47,631 nt of DNA from Flavobacteriales bacterium UBA1958 (GCA_002336675.1 DDEI01000003.1:12637-60267); one strand, 5' to 3'; shown: positions 24,728 to 33,237, counted from the stretch's first letter. Notes: a model not told the origin generated them from the sequence alone. Numbers and translations are program-made.

Positions 24728-25726
24728 ATGGCGGAAGAACTACAAAAAGAAAAATTAAAGGCTTTACAGCTTACTCTTGACAAAATAGATAAAACTTATG
24801 GAAAGGGAACTGTAATGAAACTTGGTGATGAAGCCGTGGAAGAAATGGAATGCATTTCTACAGGATCTTTAACATTAGATTTAGCGCTAGGAATAGGTGG
24901 TTTTCCTAAAGGACGTGTAATTGAGATTTATGGACCTGAATCTTCTGGGAAAACAACTTTAGCTATTCATGCCATAGCTGAGGCTCAAAAAGCAGGAGGA
25001 ATTGCTGCTTTCATAGATGCAGAGCATGCTTTTGACAAATTTTACGCTGAAAAATTAGGCGTTGATACAGAAAACTTACTTATTTCTCAGCCAGACAATG
25101 GTGAGCAAGCCCTAGAAATAGCTGATAATCTTATTCGAAGTGGAGCTATCGATATTTTAGTTGTAGATTCTGTAGCTGCCCTTACTCCAAGAGCAGAAAT
25201 CGAAGGTGAGATGGGTGATTCTCAAATGGGTCTGCAGGCTAGACTAATGTCTAAAGCTTTAAGAAAATTAACGGGCTCTATAAGTAAGACAGGTTGTTGC
25301 TGTATATTCATTAACCAACTAAGAGAAAAAATTGGTGTAATGTTCGGAAATCCCGAAACTACTACTGGTGGAAATGCTTTGAAATTCTACTCATCTGTGC
25401 GAATCGATATAAGACGATCTACGCAGATAAAAGATGGTGACAATGTGATAGGAAATAGAACAAGAGTTAAAGTTGTTAAAAATAAAGTGGCACCTCCTTT
25501 TAGAAAGGCTGAGTTCGATATTATGTATGGGGAAGGGATTTCTAAATCTGGAGAAATACTAGATTTAGCTGTAGAAATGAATATCGTAAACAAGAGTGGT
25601 TCTTGGTTTAGCTATGGCGAGTCAAAATTAGGCCAAGGAAGAGATACAGTGAAAAGTTTAATCTCTGACAATCCTGAATTATCAGACGAAATAGAGAATA
25701 AAATTAAAGAAACTCTTAATCGCTGA
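24728..25726 (+). CDS. recA: Recombinase RecA
   Basis: The 332-residue protein is RecA, the ATP-dependent strand-exchange protein and LexA co-protease. It has KTYGKGTVMKLGD (about 22), Walker A GPESSGKTT (69-77), Walker B-like ILVVDSVAAL, the L1 loop GEMGDSQMGLQARLMSKALR, and the L2 region INQLREKIGVMFGNPETTTGG. The C-terminal tail is short and ends KIKETLNR, without the long acidic tail of Escherichia coli RecA. It has an AT-rich leader and a good terminator 22 bp after the stop, so it is probably monocistronic or the end of a bcp-recA unit. Confidence 0.98.
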   Translation: MAEELQKEKLKALQLTLDKIDKTYGKGTVMKLGDEAVEEMECISTGSLTLDLALGIGGFPKGRVIEIYGPESSGKTTLAIHAIAEAQKAGGIAAFIDAEHAFDKFYAEKLGVDTENLLISQPDNGEQALEIADNLIRSGAIDILVVDSVAALTPRAEIEGEMGDSQMGLQARLMSKALRKLTGSISKTGCCCIFINQLREKIGVMFGNPETTTGGNALKFYSSVRIDIRRSTQIKDGDNVIGNRTRVKVVKNKVAPPFRKAEFDIMYGEGISKSGEILDLAVEMNIVNKSGSWFSYGESKLGQGRDTVKSLISDNPELSDEIENKIKETLNR

Positions 25727-25748
25727 TATAATTCTTAGTAAATTATCT

Positions 25749-25780
25749 AAAGTCTCTGATGAACTATCAGAGACTTTTTT
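25749..25780 (+). terminator. Rho-independent terminator after recA
   Basis: A perfect 12-bp stem AAAGTCTCTGAT/ATCAGAGACTTT (25749-25760 and 25766-25777) with a 5-base loop and T-run to 25780. An upstream ATG of the next frame (25759) falls within this hairpin, which argues for the later start at 25792. Confidence 0.92.
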
Positions 25781-25791
25781 ATTTTAGACCA

Positions 25792-26805
25792 ATGAATAAA
25801 GTGCTCCTAATATATTTTTCTCTACTGCTCTTCTCCTGCGGAGAAAACGCACCTAACACTTCTCATCTAATGGAGTTTACTTCAGACTTAGATAGTCTAA
25901 ATACGCTCCTTGAGAAAGAACCAAAGAATGCGGAGGCACTATCTAAAAGGGCCAAAACTTTATATATAAATGGAGAATTTGACTTAGCCATAAATGATTT
26001 AAATCAGAAAATGGCTATTTCTGCCACAGATGAGGATTACTATCTGAAAGGAAATATCCTTTTCTCGAATCTTCAAATTAAAAACAATGCAGAAAATGCT
26101 AATAAAGCATACCGACTCTGTATTAAAGAAAACCCTGAAAATGCCAACTGTTATGTTAAACTAGCACAGATCCAACAACTCTTAGACAACTATGACGAGT
26201 GTATTCAGCTGGTAGACTCCGCATTAATGCTAGACAAACAACTTCCTGATGCCTATTTCATGAAAGGACTAACTTTTGAGCTTAGGAGGGCTAAAGGCGA
26301 CTCTGCTCTTGCTATTAGCAGTTATCAAACTTCTATCGAACTTGACCCCAACTTTTACTATGCCTATATGAGACTGGGCAACTTACATGCTGCTAAAAAT
26401 GACTCTTTAGCTATTCAGTACTACAAGTCCGCAATTTATCTTCAACCTGAAAGAATAGAAGCACATTATAATCTAGCTATTTACCTTCAAAATTCTGGAA
26501 ATTTTGATGATGCTATGAATAGGTATGATAAAATTTTAGAAATTGATCCCTTTTCATTTTTAGCACAGTTCAATCAGGGGTACTTACTGCTCGTTTTTGC
26601 CGATCAATACGAACAAGCTAGTTTAAAATTCAGTCAAAGTATTTTGAATAACCCGGAGTATACAGAAGCTTACCATAACCGAGGATTATGTCATAAGAAT
26701 TTAGGTAGATATGATGAAGCCCGATCTGACTTTAAGCAAGCCTTACAACTAAATCCTGATTTTGACTTATCAGCTATTCAATTAAACGAAATAGAAGGTT
26801 TTTAA
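25792..26805 (+). CDS. TPR-repeat lipoprotein
   Basis: From ATG 25792 the product is 337 residues with a lipoprotein signal (MNKVLLIYFSLLLFSC, lipobox LFSC). The rest is tetratricopeptide repeats: about seven 34-residue units with the W/L-G-Y-A-P spacing, for example YVKLAQIQQLLDNYDECIQL, AYMRLGNLHAAKNDSLAIQY and AYHNRGLCHKNLGRYDEARS. TPR lipoproteins are scaffolds for envelope complexes; the partner is not evident. The earlier in-frame ATG (25759) lies in the recA terminator and would destroy the signal peptide. The stop TAA shares bases with the stop of the convergent NHL gene. Confidence 0.88.
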   Translation: MNKVLLIYFSLLLFSCGENAPNTSHLMEFTSDLDSLNTLLEKEPKNAEALSKRAKTLYINGEFDLAINDLNQKMAISATDEDYYLKGNILFSNLQIKNNAENANKAYRLCIKENPENANCYVKLAQIQQLLDNYDECIQLVDSALMLDKQLPDAYFMKGLTFELRRAKGDSALAISSYQTSIELDPNFYYAYMRLGNLHAAKNDSLAIQYYKSAIYLQPERIEAHYNLAIYLQNSGNFDDAMNRYDKILEIDPFSFLAQFNQGYLLLVFADQYEQASLKFSQSILNNPEYTEAYHNRGLCHKNLGRYDEARSDFKQALQLNPDFDLSAIQLNEIEGF

Positions 26806-28697
26806 AGCTTGAGAAATGCATTTCCTAATTTAGACTTATCGGTACTCTCCTTGTATTTCATCAACAATTTAAAGGTATAGAGCTTCTTGTGGTTAGGAAC
26901 TTCCATTAAAGTAGATTCAAATTTCAAAGATAAATAGGTAGTTTCCGAAAGATCTTGAACATCTACAGCTATTAAGATGACACCATTAACAGCATCGGTG
27001 CTAACTACCTCTCCTATCGAACCTATTTGACTCTCTATTTCTATCCCTGATTCTCCCAAAGCCTCTCCTTCTGGAAGTTCGATTTTAAGAGCTACTAAAT
27101 TTTGTCCTTTCATAACATAAGCGACTGTCTCTTTAAATTCTAGCTTATTTATGGATAAGGGTTTATAAAGATCTACAATCCCTTCTAGCCTTAAAGTAGA
27201 AACGGATTCAGATTTCGGGTTTACTATTCTAATGGCACTATTAAGCGCATCTAATACATAAATATTTCCGCCAATCGTACACAAATCTATCGGAGCATTA
27301 AATCGAGCCTCATTCAATCTCCCGTCTTTAAATCCTTTTACTGAACCTGTAACATGAGATAAGCCCTCGTCAGTTAACTTTCTTACACTGTGATTAAAGC
27401 TATCCAATATATAAATAGAACTCCCAATAGAATGAATAGACCCTGGAAAACTAAGCTGAATAGAATCCTTAAGACCTGCCTGATAGATTGTCTTGATAGA
27501 TTTCCTATCCAGACATCTCACACGTGGTGTTTTTCTTTCCAATAAATACAAATTTTCATCCTTAAAGCACATAGAATTTGGGTGTGCTAGTGACGCTTCC
27601 TCTACTTTCCCATCTTGACTGAAAGACGAATTAGTGCCCGCAATTCTCACCCCAGCTCCCGTATCCAGTGTGACTTTATAAATCTGGCTCTGGTTTATCA
27701 TGGAAACATATAAAAATCCGTTTTTCAACTCCAATGACCGAGGAAAAGCAAGTGCTTTTTCGTTAAGTCTAATCTCCTTGCCAAGTATGACAGCCTCTTC
27801 TCCAGTTCCTAAATATGTTGAAACTTGGTAATTAGTAAAATCAACTTTTCTTATCACATGATTATACGTATCTGCTACATAAAGTACCCGAGCATTACTG
27901 TCAAAAACTATTCCATGAGGTTTATTAAATCTCGCTTGGGCAATGTGACCATCTCTATAACCCGCAGTCCCATCTCCAATAACTTCTAATAATACTCCAT
28001 TAGTTTCTAGTCCTATAATTCTATTATTCCCTGTATCACTGACATATATCGCTAAATCTAATGCATCTGCTGTAATCGACTGAGGAAAATTAAAAAATTC
28101 AGATTGAAGAGTTTTATTTATGGGATAAGTAGGAAAAGATAATTTAGGGCTTTTAGTCTTTTTATATTCATCAGCCCACACTTTAGCCGTTTCTCTAACT
28201 GATTCTAAATTTGAACTTAAATCCAAAACACTAACACCCGTTCGATTTATGCTCAACATAACATTTCCTATATCTCTATCAAGGTCCATTTTAGCTATCT
28301 TCTCATTGACCCCAATCACTAAAGGTCTTTGAGAAACACTCGATTTCCAAATATCATAAGCTTCATTTGGAGTGAAAAGGCCTAAATCCTCTGGATGAAG
28401 AAAGTCTATTATCTCAATTTCTGGGATCTCTTTTTTAAGCTCTTCTAGCTCAGAAAGCGTATTTTCATGGACTAAGCTTAAAGGTGACCAAAAATTATAA
28501 ATCAGTAATCTATTCTTCACATACCTGTAAGATTCTATATTTTGATCTACCCCCATCCAAATGGCTGATTCAGGAATATAAACTTCTAAGAATTGATCAA
28601 GCACCTTATCCCTAGTAGGATGATATGTTTTCTTTTTATCCTGCGCTTGGACAGATAAAAAAAAGAAAAGCATTGCAACAGTTATACTATATTTCAT
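26802..28697 (-). CDS. NHL beta-propeller protein with thioredoxin-like domain (NHLRC2-like)
   Basis: This 631-residue exported protein has a signal peptide (cleaved near SVQAQ, about 19). A thioredoxin-like domain spans about 40-185: the LLIYNFWSPLSLVHENTLSELEEL segment sits where thioredoxins have W-C-x-x-C, but both cysteines are absent (positions 71-75 are SPLSL). An NHL six-bladed propeller follows (about 195-500), with repeats such as ADALDLAIYVSDTGNNRIIGL, FNKPHGIVFDSNARVLYVADTYNHVIRKV and FPGSIHSIGSSIYILDSFNHSVRKL. About 130 beta-rich residues end the protein. The order matches animal NHLRC2 and bacterial relatives. Redox activity is unlikely without cysteines; a binding role is more plausible. 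It converges on the TPR lipoprotein with overlapping stops. Confidence 0.85.
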   Translation of the reverse strand: MKYSITVAMLFFFLSVQAQDKKKTYHPTRDKVLDQFLEVYIPESAIWMGVDQNIESYRYVKNRLLIYNFWSPLSLVHENTLSELEELKKEIPEIEIIDFLHPEDLGLFTPNEAYDIWKSSVSQRPLVIGVNEKIAKMDLDRDIGNVMLSINRTGVSVLDLSSNLESVRETAKVWADEYKKTKSPKLSFPTYPINKTLQSEFFNFPQSITADALDLAIYVSDTGNNRIIGLETNGVLLEVIGDGTAGYRDGHIAQARFNKPHGIVFDSNARVLYVADTYNHVIRKVDFTNYQVSTYLGTGEEAVILGKEIRLNEKALAFPRSLELKNGFLYVSMINQSQIYKVTLDTGAGVRIAGTNSSFSQDGKVEEASLAHPNSMCFKDENLYLLERKTPRVRCLDRKSIKTIYQAGLKDSIQLSFPGSIHSIGSSIYILDSFNHSVRKLTDEGLSHVTGSVKGFKDGRLNEARFNAPIDLCTIGGNIYVLDALNSAIRIVNPKSESVSTLRLEGIVDLYKPLSINKLEFKETVAYVMKGQNLVALKIELPEGEALGESGIEIESQIGSIGEVVSTDAVNGVILIAVDVQDLSETTYLSLKFESTLMEVPNHKKLYTFKLLMKYKESTDKSKLGNAFLKL

Positions 28698-28754
28698 TTA
28701 ATCAATGTTAAATTTCTTCAAAAGAAAAAAGTACGCTAAAGTTAATGACAAAAG

Positions 28755-28778
28755 AAAGGCCGGATAAATCCGGCCTTT
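28755..28778 (-). terminator. Terminator of the thrS-infC-rpmI-rplT operon
   Basis: Perfect 10-bp stem AAAGGCCGGA/TCCGGCCTTT (28755-28764 and 28769-28778) with a 4-base loop. Read on the minus strand it follows rplT by 23 bp and runs into a T-rich stretch (TTTCTTTTG). Confidence 0.9.
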
Positions 28779-28801
28779 GAAATCTTACATTAAAATGAAA
28801 A

Positions 28802-29146
28802 TTACTTTACTGAATCACATATTGCTTTGAAAGCATCTGGGTGATTCATAGCTAGATCGGCTAAGACTTTTCTATTTAACTCTATTCCTTTTGCATGAAC
28901 TTTACCCATGAATACAGAATAAGACATCCCATGTTGTCTAGCTCCAGCATTAATTCTCTGGATCCAAAGTTTTCTAAAATTTCTCTTTTTGTTTTTTCTA
29001 TCTCTATAAGAATACTGTAGACCTTTCTCTACTGCATTTTTAGCTACGGTCCAAACGTTTTTTCTGGCACCGAAGTAACCCTTAGCCATTTTAAGGATTT
29101 TCTTTCTTCTGGCTCTAGAAGCCACGGCATTTACTGATCTTGGCAT
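28802..29146 (-). CDS. rplT: 50S ribosomal protein L20
   Basis: The 114-residue basic protein has the L20 hallmarks: MPRSVNAVASRARRKKILK, then AKGYFGARKNVW, and RKLWIQRINAGARQHGMSY. L20 binds 23S rRNA early in large-subunit assembly and in many bacteria also represses its own operon by binding the mRNA leader. It is the last gene of the infC-rpmI-rplT operon; an 86-bp gap separates it from rpmI, and a clear terminator follows. Confidence 0.98.
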   Translation of the reverse strand: MPRSVNAVASRARRKKILKMAKGYFGARKNVWTVAKNAVEKGLQYSYRDRKNKKRNFRKLWIQRINAGARQHGMSYSVFMGKVHAKGIELNRKVLADLAMNHPDAFKAICDSVK

Positions 29147-29232
29147 TAATTAATTGTTTTTTGGTATACAGTGCCTATTTTAAATAAGACTTAAAACTGC
29201 ATCCCGGGTTTAACAAAAACACTTTTAAAATT

Positions 29233-29427
29233 TTAAGCGCACAACTGTCTTTTAATGTTACGCACATCACTCTTATCAACTAATCCTGATTGAGTAAGAT
29301 TTCTCTTTCTCTTCGTAGACTTTTTAGTAAGAATGTGACTTTTAAAAGCGTGCTTACGTTTGATTTTTCCAGAACCAGTGAGCTTAAATCTCTTCTTGGC
29401 GCTAGATTTGGTCTTCATTTTAGGCAT
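29233..29427 (-). CDS. rpmI: 50S ribosomal protein L35
   Basis: The 64-residue basic protein starts MPKMKTKSSAKKRFKLTGSG and continues K-R-x-H-A-x-K-S-H-I-L-x-K-K-S-x-K-R-K-R, which is diagnostic of L35. It lies 26 bp after infC and 86 bp before rplT, in the standard order. The infC-to-rpmI gap is where translational regulation by L20 acts in some bacteria; I see no obvious matching structure here. Confidence 0.97.
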   Translation of the reverse strand: MPKMKTKSSAKKRFKLTGSGKIKRKHAFKSHILTKKSTKRKRNLTQSGLVDKSDVRNIKRQLCA

Positions 29428-29453
29428 CGCTTCTACTTATTTAGTTATTAATA

Positions 29454-30005
29454 TTATTTTTTCTTTGGGTTAATCATTACTGTCATTTTCTTCCCCATTA
29501 ACTTAGGTAGTTCTTCAACCAAACCAAACTCTTCTAGCTCAGAAATAAATTTCAACAATAATAATTCCCCTCTATCTTTAAACACGATAGTTCTTCCTTT
29601 AAAGAAAACGTAAGCTTTCACTTTACTGCCTTCCTCTAAAAATTTCTTAGCGTGATTTAACTTAAACTCAAAATCGTGATCATCAGTATTCGGACCAAAT
29701 CTAATCTCCTTAACAGTTACCTTAATTTGCTTAGATTTTAATTCCTTCTGCTTCTTTTTCTGATCGTACAAGAATTTCTTATAATCCACAATCTTAGCCA
29801 CAGGTGGGACTGCCTTCGGAGAGATCTCTACAAGATCTAAATCTTGATCCTGGGCCATAACTAATGCTGCTTTAAGAGAATAAACTCCTACCTCAACATT
29901 CTCACCCACAAGTCTTAACTCTTGCGCTCTGATTTCCTCGTTAATTTGGTGCGGGTTCTCTGTTTTAACCCGTCCTAAATACTTTTTTCTACCTCTACGT
30001 CTTAT
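29454..30005 (-). CDS. infC: Translation initiation factor IF-3, apparent ATA start
   Basis: IF-3 binds the 30S subunit and checks start codons. The C-terminal domain is clear (KEIRFGPNTDDHDFEFKL, KVKAYVFFKGRTIVFKD, GKKMTVMINPKKK), and the N-terminal domain contains LVGENVEVGVYSLKAAL and DLVEISPKAVPPVAKIVDY. A GTG at 29909 would start at V-G-E-N, inside the conserved N-terminal domain. Reading upstream, the frame continues with INEEIRAQELRL and a basic leader (RRRGRKKYLGRVKTENPHQ), which all IF-3 proteins need. No ATG, GTG or TTG occurs in that stretch before the thrS stop at 30018. The best candidate is ATA at 30003-30005, giving 183 residues. This fits the known use of a rare start (AUU in E. 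coli) for IF-3 self-control. Confidence 0.93.
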   Translation of the reverse strand: MRRRGRKKYLGRVKTENPHQINEEIRAQELRLVGENVEVGVYSLKAALVMAQDQDLDLVEISPKAVPPVAKIVDYKKFLYDQKKKQKELKSKQIKVTVKEIRFGPNTDDHDFEFKLNHAKKFLEEGSKVKAYVFFKGRTIVFKDRGELLLLKFISELEEFGLVEELPKLMGKKMTVMINPKKK

Positions 30006-30017
30006 AACTTTAAGTTT

Positions 30018-31955
30018 TTAATTAGCTAATAATTCCTTAATTTCTTCCTGAATAAATTCAGCGAAAGTTTCGATTTTCATTGAGCCCATATCACCCTCAC
30101 CTTGCTTTCTTGGTGAAACCTCACCACTTTCAGCTTCTTTCTCTCCTACAATAATCATGTATGGAACCCGCTCTAACTCTGCATCACGGATTTTTCTACC
30201 AATTTTCTCAGACCTCTCGTCAATCGAGGCGCGAATATCGTAATTATTTAGCAATTCTAGAACCTCTTTAGCATAAGAATTAAATCTATCACTAATTGGT
30301 AGTATCTTAACTTGCTCAGGAGTTAACCAAAGCGGGAATTTCCCTGCACAGTGCTCTATTAAAATGGCACAAAATCTTTCCATAGAACCAAATGGAGCTC
30401 TGTGAATCATCACAGGCCTATGCGACTCATTATCACTTCCTTTATACTCTAACTCAAATCTCTCTGGCAGATTATAATCTATCTGAACGGTACCCAACTG
30501 CCACTTTCTTCCAATAGCATCTCTTACCATAAAATCAAGCTTTGGTCCATAAAATGCGGCCTCACCTAACTCAATAATCGTCTTTAGACCTTTTTCATCA
30601 GCAATCTCCTGAATAGCTTTTTCAGCGGCATCCCAATTCTCATCATCACCTATATATTTATCTGGGTTTCCAGGATCTCTTAAGCTAACCTGGGCCACAA
30701 AATCCTCAAACTTTAACACCTTAAAAATATAAAGCACTAGATCGATCACCTTTCCAACTTCTTCTTTCACATCCTCGGGAGCACAGAATATATGAGCATC
30801 GTCTTGAGTAAATCCTCTCACCCTAGTTAAGCCGTGTAATTCTCCACTTTGTTCATACCTATAAACTGTACCAAATTCGGCCAGCCTTAAAGGCAAATCT
30901 CTATATGATCTCGGAACTGCTTTGTAAATCTCACAGTGATGAGGACAGTTCATCGGTTTTAAAAGATACACCTCTCCTTCTTGGGGAGTTTCTATCGGCT
31001 TAAACGCATCATCACCATACTTAGCCCAATGACCACTCGTCTCGTATAATTTTTTGTTTCCGATATGAGGAGTAATTACTGGAAGATATCCAGTTTTTCT
31101 TTGTTCCTCCTTTAAGAAATTCTCCAATCTCCCTCTCAAATCAGCTCCTTTGGGTAACCAAAGAGGTAATCCCATCCCTACAGTTGGAGAGAAATGGAAA
31201 AGACCTAGCTCCTTTCCTAGCTTACGGTGGTCTCTTTTCTTAGCCTCTTCGAGTAGCGCTAAATGTGCCGTCAAGTCTTTATTCTTTAAGAATGTTATAC
31301 CATACACTCTTGTTAATTGCTTATTCTTCTCATCTCCTCTCCAATAAGCACCTGCTATGCTCATCACCTTAGCAGCTTTAATAAATCCAGTATGAGGAAT
31401 GTGAGGCCCACGACATAAATCCGTAAATCCTCCTTGTTTATAAAATGTAATCTGACCGTCTTCTAGACCTTCTAACAACTCCAACTTATAAGGATCATCT
31501 TTTTCTTGGAAATACTTAACGGCATCAGCTTTAGATATCTCTATTCGCTTGAAAGGACTCTTCAAACGAGCTAACTCAATCATCTTTTCCTCTACCTTCT
31601 TAAAATCATTATCGGTGAACTCCTGACCCATAAAATCTACATCATAGTAGAATCCATTTTCAATAGGCGGGCCTATAGCCAATTTAACTCCAGGAAAAAG
31701 CGACTCTAAGGCTTCAGCTAATAAGTGAGCAGAACTATGCCACATAGTAGATTTTCCGGCATCTGCATCAAAAGTCAAAAGCTTAAGAGAAGCGTCAGTA
31801 GCAATCTCTCTGGTAGCATCCCAAATCTCCCCATTAACCTCAGCAGCTAAAACGTTTCGAGCTAAGCCTTCACTTATTTCGGTAGCTACTTGTAAAGCAG
31901 TAACTTTATCTTCATACGATTTTACTGAGCCATCAGGCAGTGTAATATTTACCAT
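30018..31955 (-). CDS. thrS: Threonyl-tRNA synthetase
   Basis: The 645-residue enzyme charges tRNA-Thr. It has an N-terminal TGS domain (about 1-60), an editing domain with HSSAHLLAEAL (about 73) and its second site near YWRGDEKNKQL, then the class II catalytic core. Zinc ligands are in MNCPHHCEIY (about 337) with HRAPFGSMERF (motif 3) near 510. Motif 2 is FGTVYRYEQSGELHGLTRVRGFTQDD. A C-terminal anticodon-binding domain follows from about 540. It is the first gene of the thrS-infC-rpmI-rplT operon and has its own -7 box upstream. The gap to the apparent infC start is 12 bp. Confidence 0.98.
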   Translation of the reverse strand: MVNITLPDGSVKSYEDKVTALQVATEISEGLARNVLAAEVNGEIWDATREIATDASLKLLTFDADAGKSTMWHSSAHLLAEALESLFPGVKLAIGPPIENGFYYDVDFMGQEFTDNDFKKVEEKMIELARLKSPFKRIEISKADAVKYFQEKDDPYKLELLEGLEDGQITFYKQGGFTDLCRGPHIPHTGFIKAAKVMSIAGAYWRGDEKNKQLTRVYGITFLKNKDLTAHLALLEEAKKRDHRKLGKELGLFHFSPTVGMGLPLWLPKGADLRGRLENFLKEEQRKTGYLPVITPHIGNKKLYETSGHWAKYGDDAFKPIETPQEGEVYLLKPMNCPHHCEIYKAVPRSYRDLPLRLAEFGTVYRYEQSGELHGLTRVRGFTQDDAHIFCAPEDVKEEVGKVIDLVLYIFKVLKFEDFVAQVSLRDPGNPDKYIGDDENWDAAEKAIQEIADEKGLKTIIELGEAAFYGPKLDFMVRDAIGRKWQLGTVQIDYNLPERFELEYKGSDNESHRPVMIHRAPFGSMERFCAILIEHCAGKFPLWLTPEQVKILPISDRFNSYAKEVLELLNNYDIRASIDERSEKIGRKIRDAELERVPYMIIVGEKEAESGEVSPRKQGEGDMGSMKIETFAEFIQEEIKELLAN

Positions 31956-31977
31956 TTTCTCTTAAATTTTAAGTATA

Positions 31978-31985
31978 CAAAGATA
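31978..31985 (-). promoter_or_regulatory. Probable -7 box (TATCTTTG) of the thrS operon
   Basis: On the minus strand TATCTTTG matches TAnnTTTG and lies 22 bp before the thrS ATG, inside the 77-bp gap after the DUF4442 gene. No clear -33 TTG is visible at 19-21 bp. Confidence 0.5.
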
Positions 31986-32032
31986 GGAATTACAAGGGCT
32001 TTAAGCTTCTTAATAATAAAGATTTTTAGATT

Positions 32033-32542
32033 CTAAACCTTAGTTTTAACTTTATCCCAAGTCTTGATTTGCCATAAACAAATAGTGGTACAGATATGAT
32101 TTCCAGACAGATCAAACGCTTTAATTTCAGCTGTCAAATCAACAACTCCTTCTTTCTTTAATTTAGGGATTAACTCACTATTCACGTCAGCCTCACTTAG
32201 CTCAAAGATCGCATTAATGTCCTCCTTTCCTTGATAATGATAGGTAGAAGTAAGGCTTTTCATGATTAATCTGTAATCAGTAGTTCCCAGGTGTCTTAAA
32301 ATCAACAAACCTGAACTGTACTCAGAGGCTGTAGTCAAAGCACAAGCATGGATACCTTTAAGATGATTTAAATTTGATCTGCGATACGGAATCCTTACGA
32401 CCACACGCTCAGAGGTAATCTTCTCTACACTAAATCGATGAGGCCTATTAAAAGGGATCATTTTTCTCATTAGAGGGTTTAACATTTTAAGTAATCTGGG
32501 GCTAGACCCTGCTCTCACCAAAATACCTTTTAAATCTTTCAT
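32033..32542 (-). CDS. DUF4442 family hot-dog protein (thioesterase-like)
   Basis: The 169-residue protein matches DUF4442, a hot-dog-fold family related to acyl-CoA thioesterases. Visible are the F-N-R-P-H-R-F segment, V-V-V-R-I-P-Y-R-R-S-N-L-N-H-L-K-G-I-H-A-C-A-L (about 47-69, the substrate-pocket helix) and a C-terminal strand with I-C-T-T-I-C-L-W. No activity is established for the family; acyl-group hydrolysis or binding is the usual guess. It lies between the MazG-like gene and thrS on the same strand. A terminator-like hairpin separates it from the MazG-like gene. Confidence 0.85.
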   Translation of the reverse strand: MKDLKGILVRAGSSPRLLKMLNPLMRKMIPFNRPHRFSVEKITSERVVVRIPYRRSNLNHLKGIHACALTTASEYSSGLLILRHLGTTDYRLIMKSLTSTYHYQGKEDINAIFELSEADVNSELIPKLKKEGVVDLTAEIKAFDLSGNHICTTICLWQIKTWDKVKTKV

Positions 32543-32556
32543 AGAATTTATATTAT

Positions 32557-32594
32557 AAAAAAAAGCTTACCAGTAAATTTCACGGATAAGCTTT
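32557..32594 (-). terminator. Terminator-like hairpin after the MazG-like gene
   Basis: AAAGCTTA (32562-32569) pairs with TAAGCTTT (32587-32594) across a 17-base loop that can pair partly. Read on the minus strand it is followed by a run of seven T. It sits 29 bp after the MazG-like stop. Confidence 0.6.
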
Positions 32595-32623
32595 GAAGAA
32601 AAAAAACTCCCAATTTGGGACAG

Positions 32624-33028
32624 TTACCCCATATCTTGAGCGTCTAGTATTGCTTTAATATTTGGTCTGAAATACAATTCACTTTTCATGACTTTTCCAT
32701 CTTCTCTATAAATAGGCTCTCCTTCAGCATCTAATTTTGACATATTGCTACGCTGAATCTCTAAAAAAACTTCTTCTATCTTATCCTGCATCCCATGCCT
32801 TAACATGGTTCCGCAAAGGATATATAACTGATCACCTAAAGCATCTGCCACCTCCACTAAATCGTTATTATTAGCGGCCTCCAGATATTCTTCATTTTCT
32901 TCTTTCATAAGATTAAAACGAAGCTCTTTTTCAGAACTAGACAGGGCTACCGTTGGACTGTAATTATTACCAATTTTAAATGAGTCATGAAACTTTTCTA
33001 CACAACCTATAATCTCCTTGAATTCCAT
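32624..33028 (-). CDS. MazG/HisE-like nucleoside triphosphate pyrophosphohydrolase
   Basis: This 134-residue protein has the all-alpha NTP pyrophosphohydrolase pattern: E-E-N-E-E-Y (KEENEEYLEA, about 42) and E-V-A-D-A-L-G-D (about 60), providing the four-helix Mg-binding E-x-x-E / E-x-x-D site. A C-terminal YREDGKVMKSELYFRPNI matches the short phosphoribosyl-ATP-pyrophosphohydrolase-like branch. Such enzymes remove non-standard nucleotides. It is not HisE by context, as no his genes are near. It diverges from the Bat operon. Confidence 0.85.
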   Translation of the reverse strand: MEFKEIIGCVEKFHDSFKIGNNYSPTVALSSSEKELRFNLMKEENEEYLEAANNNDLVEVADALGDQLYILCGTMLRHGMQDKIEEVFLEIQRSNMSKLDAEGEPIYREDGKVMKSELYFRPNIKAILDAQDMG

Positions 33029-33127
33029 GTTTTTTTTATGTAAAGCAATTTACTTCTGGCTCCTCAGCTAAGTCGTGCCCTCAGATAGAAGTTATCCACT
33101 TAAGATAATTTCTTTTCAACCCTATCC

Positions 33128-33135
33128 TAATTTTG
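33128..33135 (+). promoter_or_regulatory. Candidate -7 box (TAATTTTG) upstream of the Bat operon
   Basis: TAATTTTG fits TAnnTTTG and would give a leader of about 95 nt before the moxR ATG at 33238. A second, weaker box (TAACTTTA) is at 33195-33202. AAAGGAG at 33215-33221 is purine-rich but lies 16 bp from the ATG, too far for a normal Shine-Dalgarno. Confidence 0.35.
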
Positions 33136-33237
33136 CTTAACATGATTTAACAGCTAATAACATAAATAATAAGCAGGAAATTACCGCCCAATATTAACTT
33201 TACATAAGAACGATAAAGGAGTATTAAGAATAGAAAA

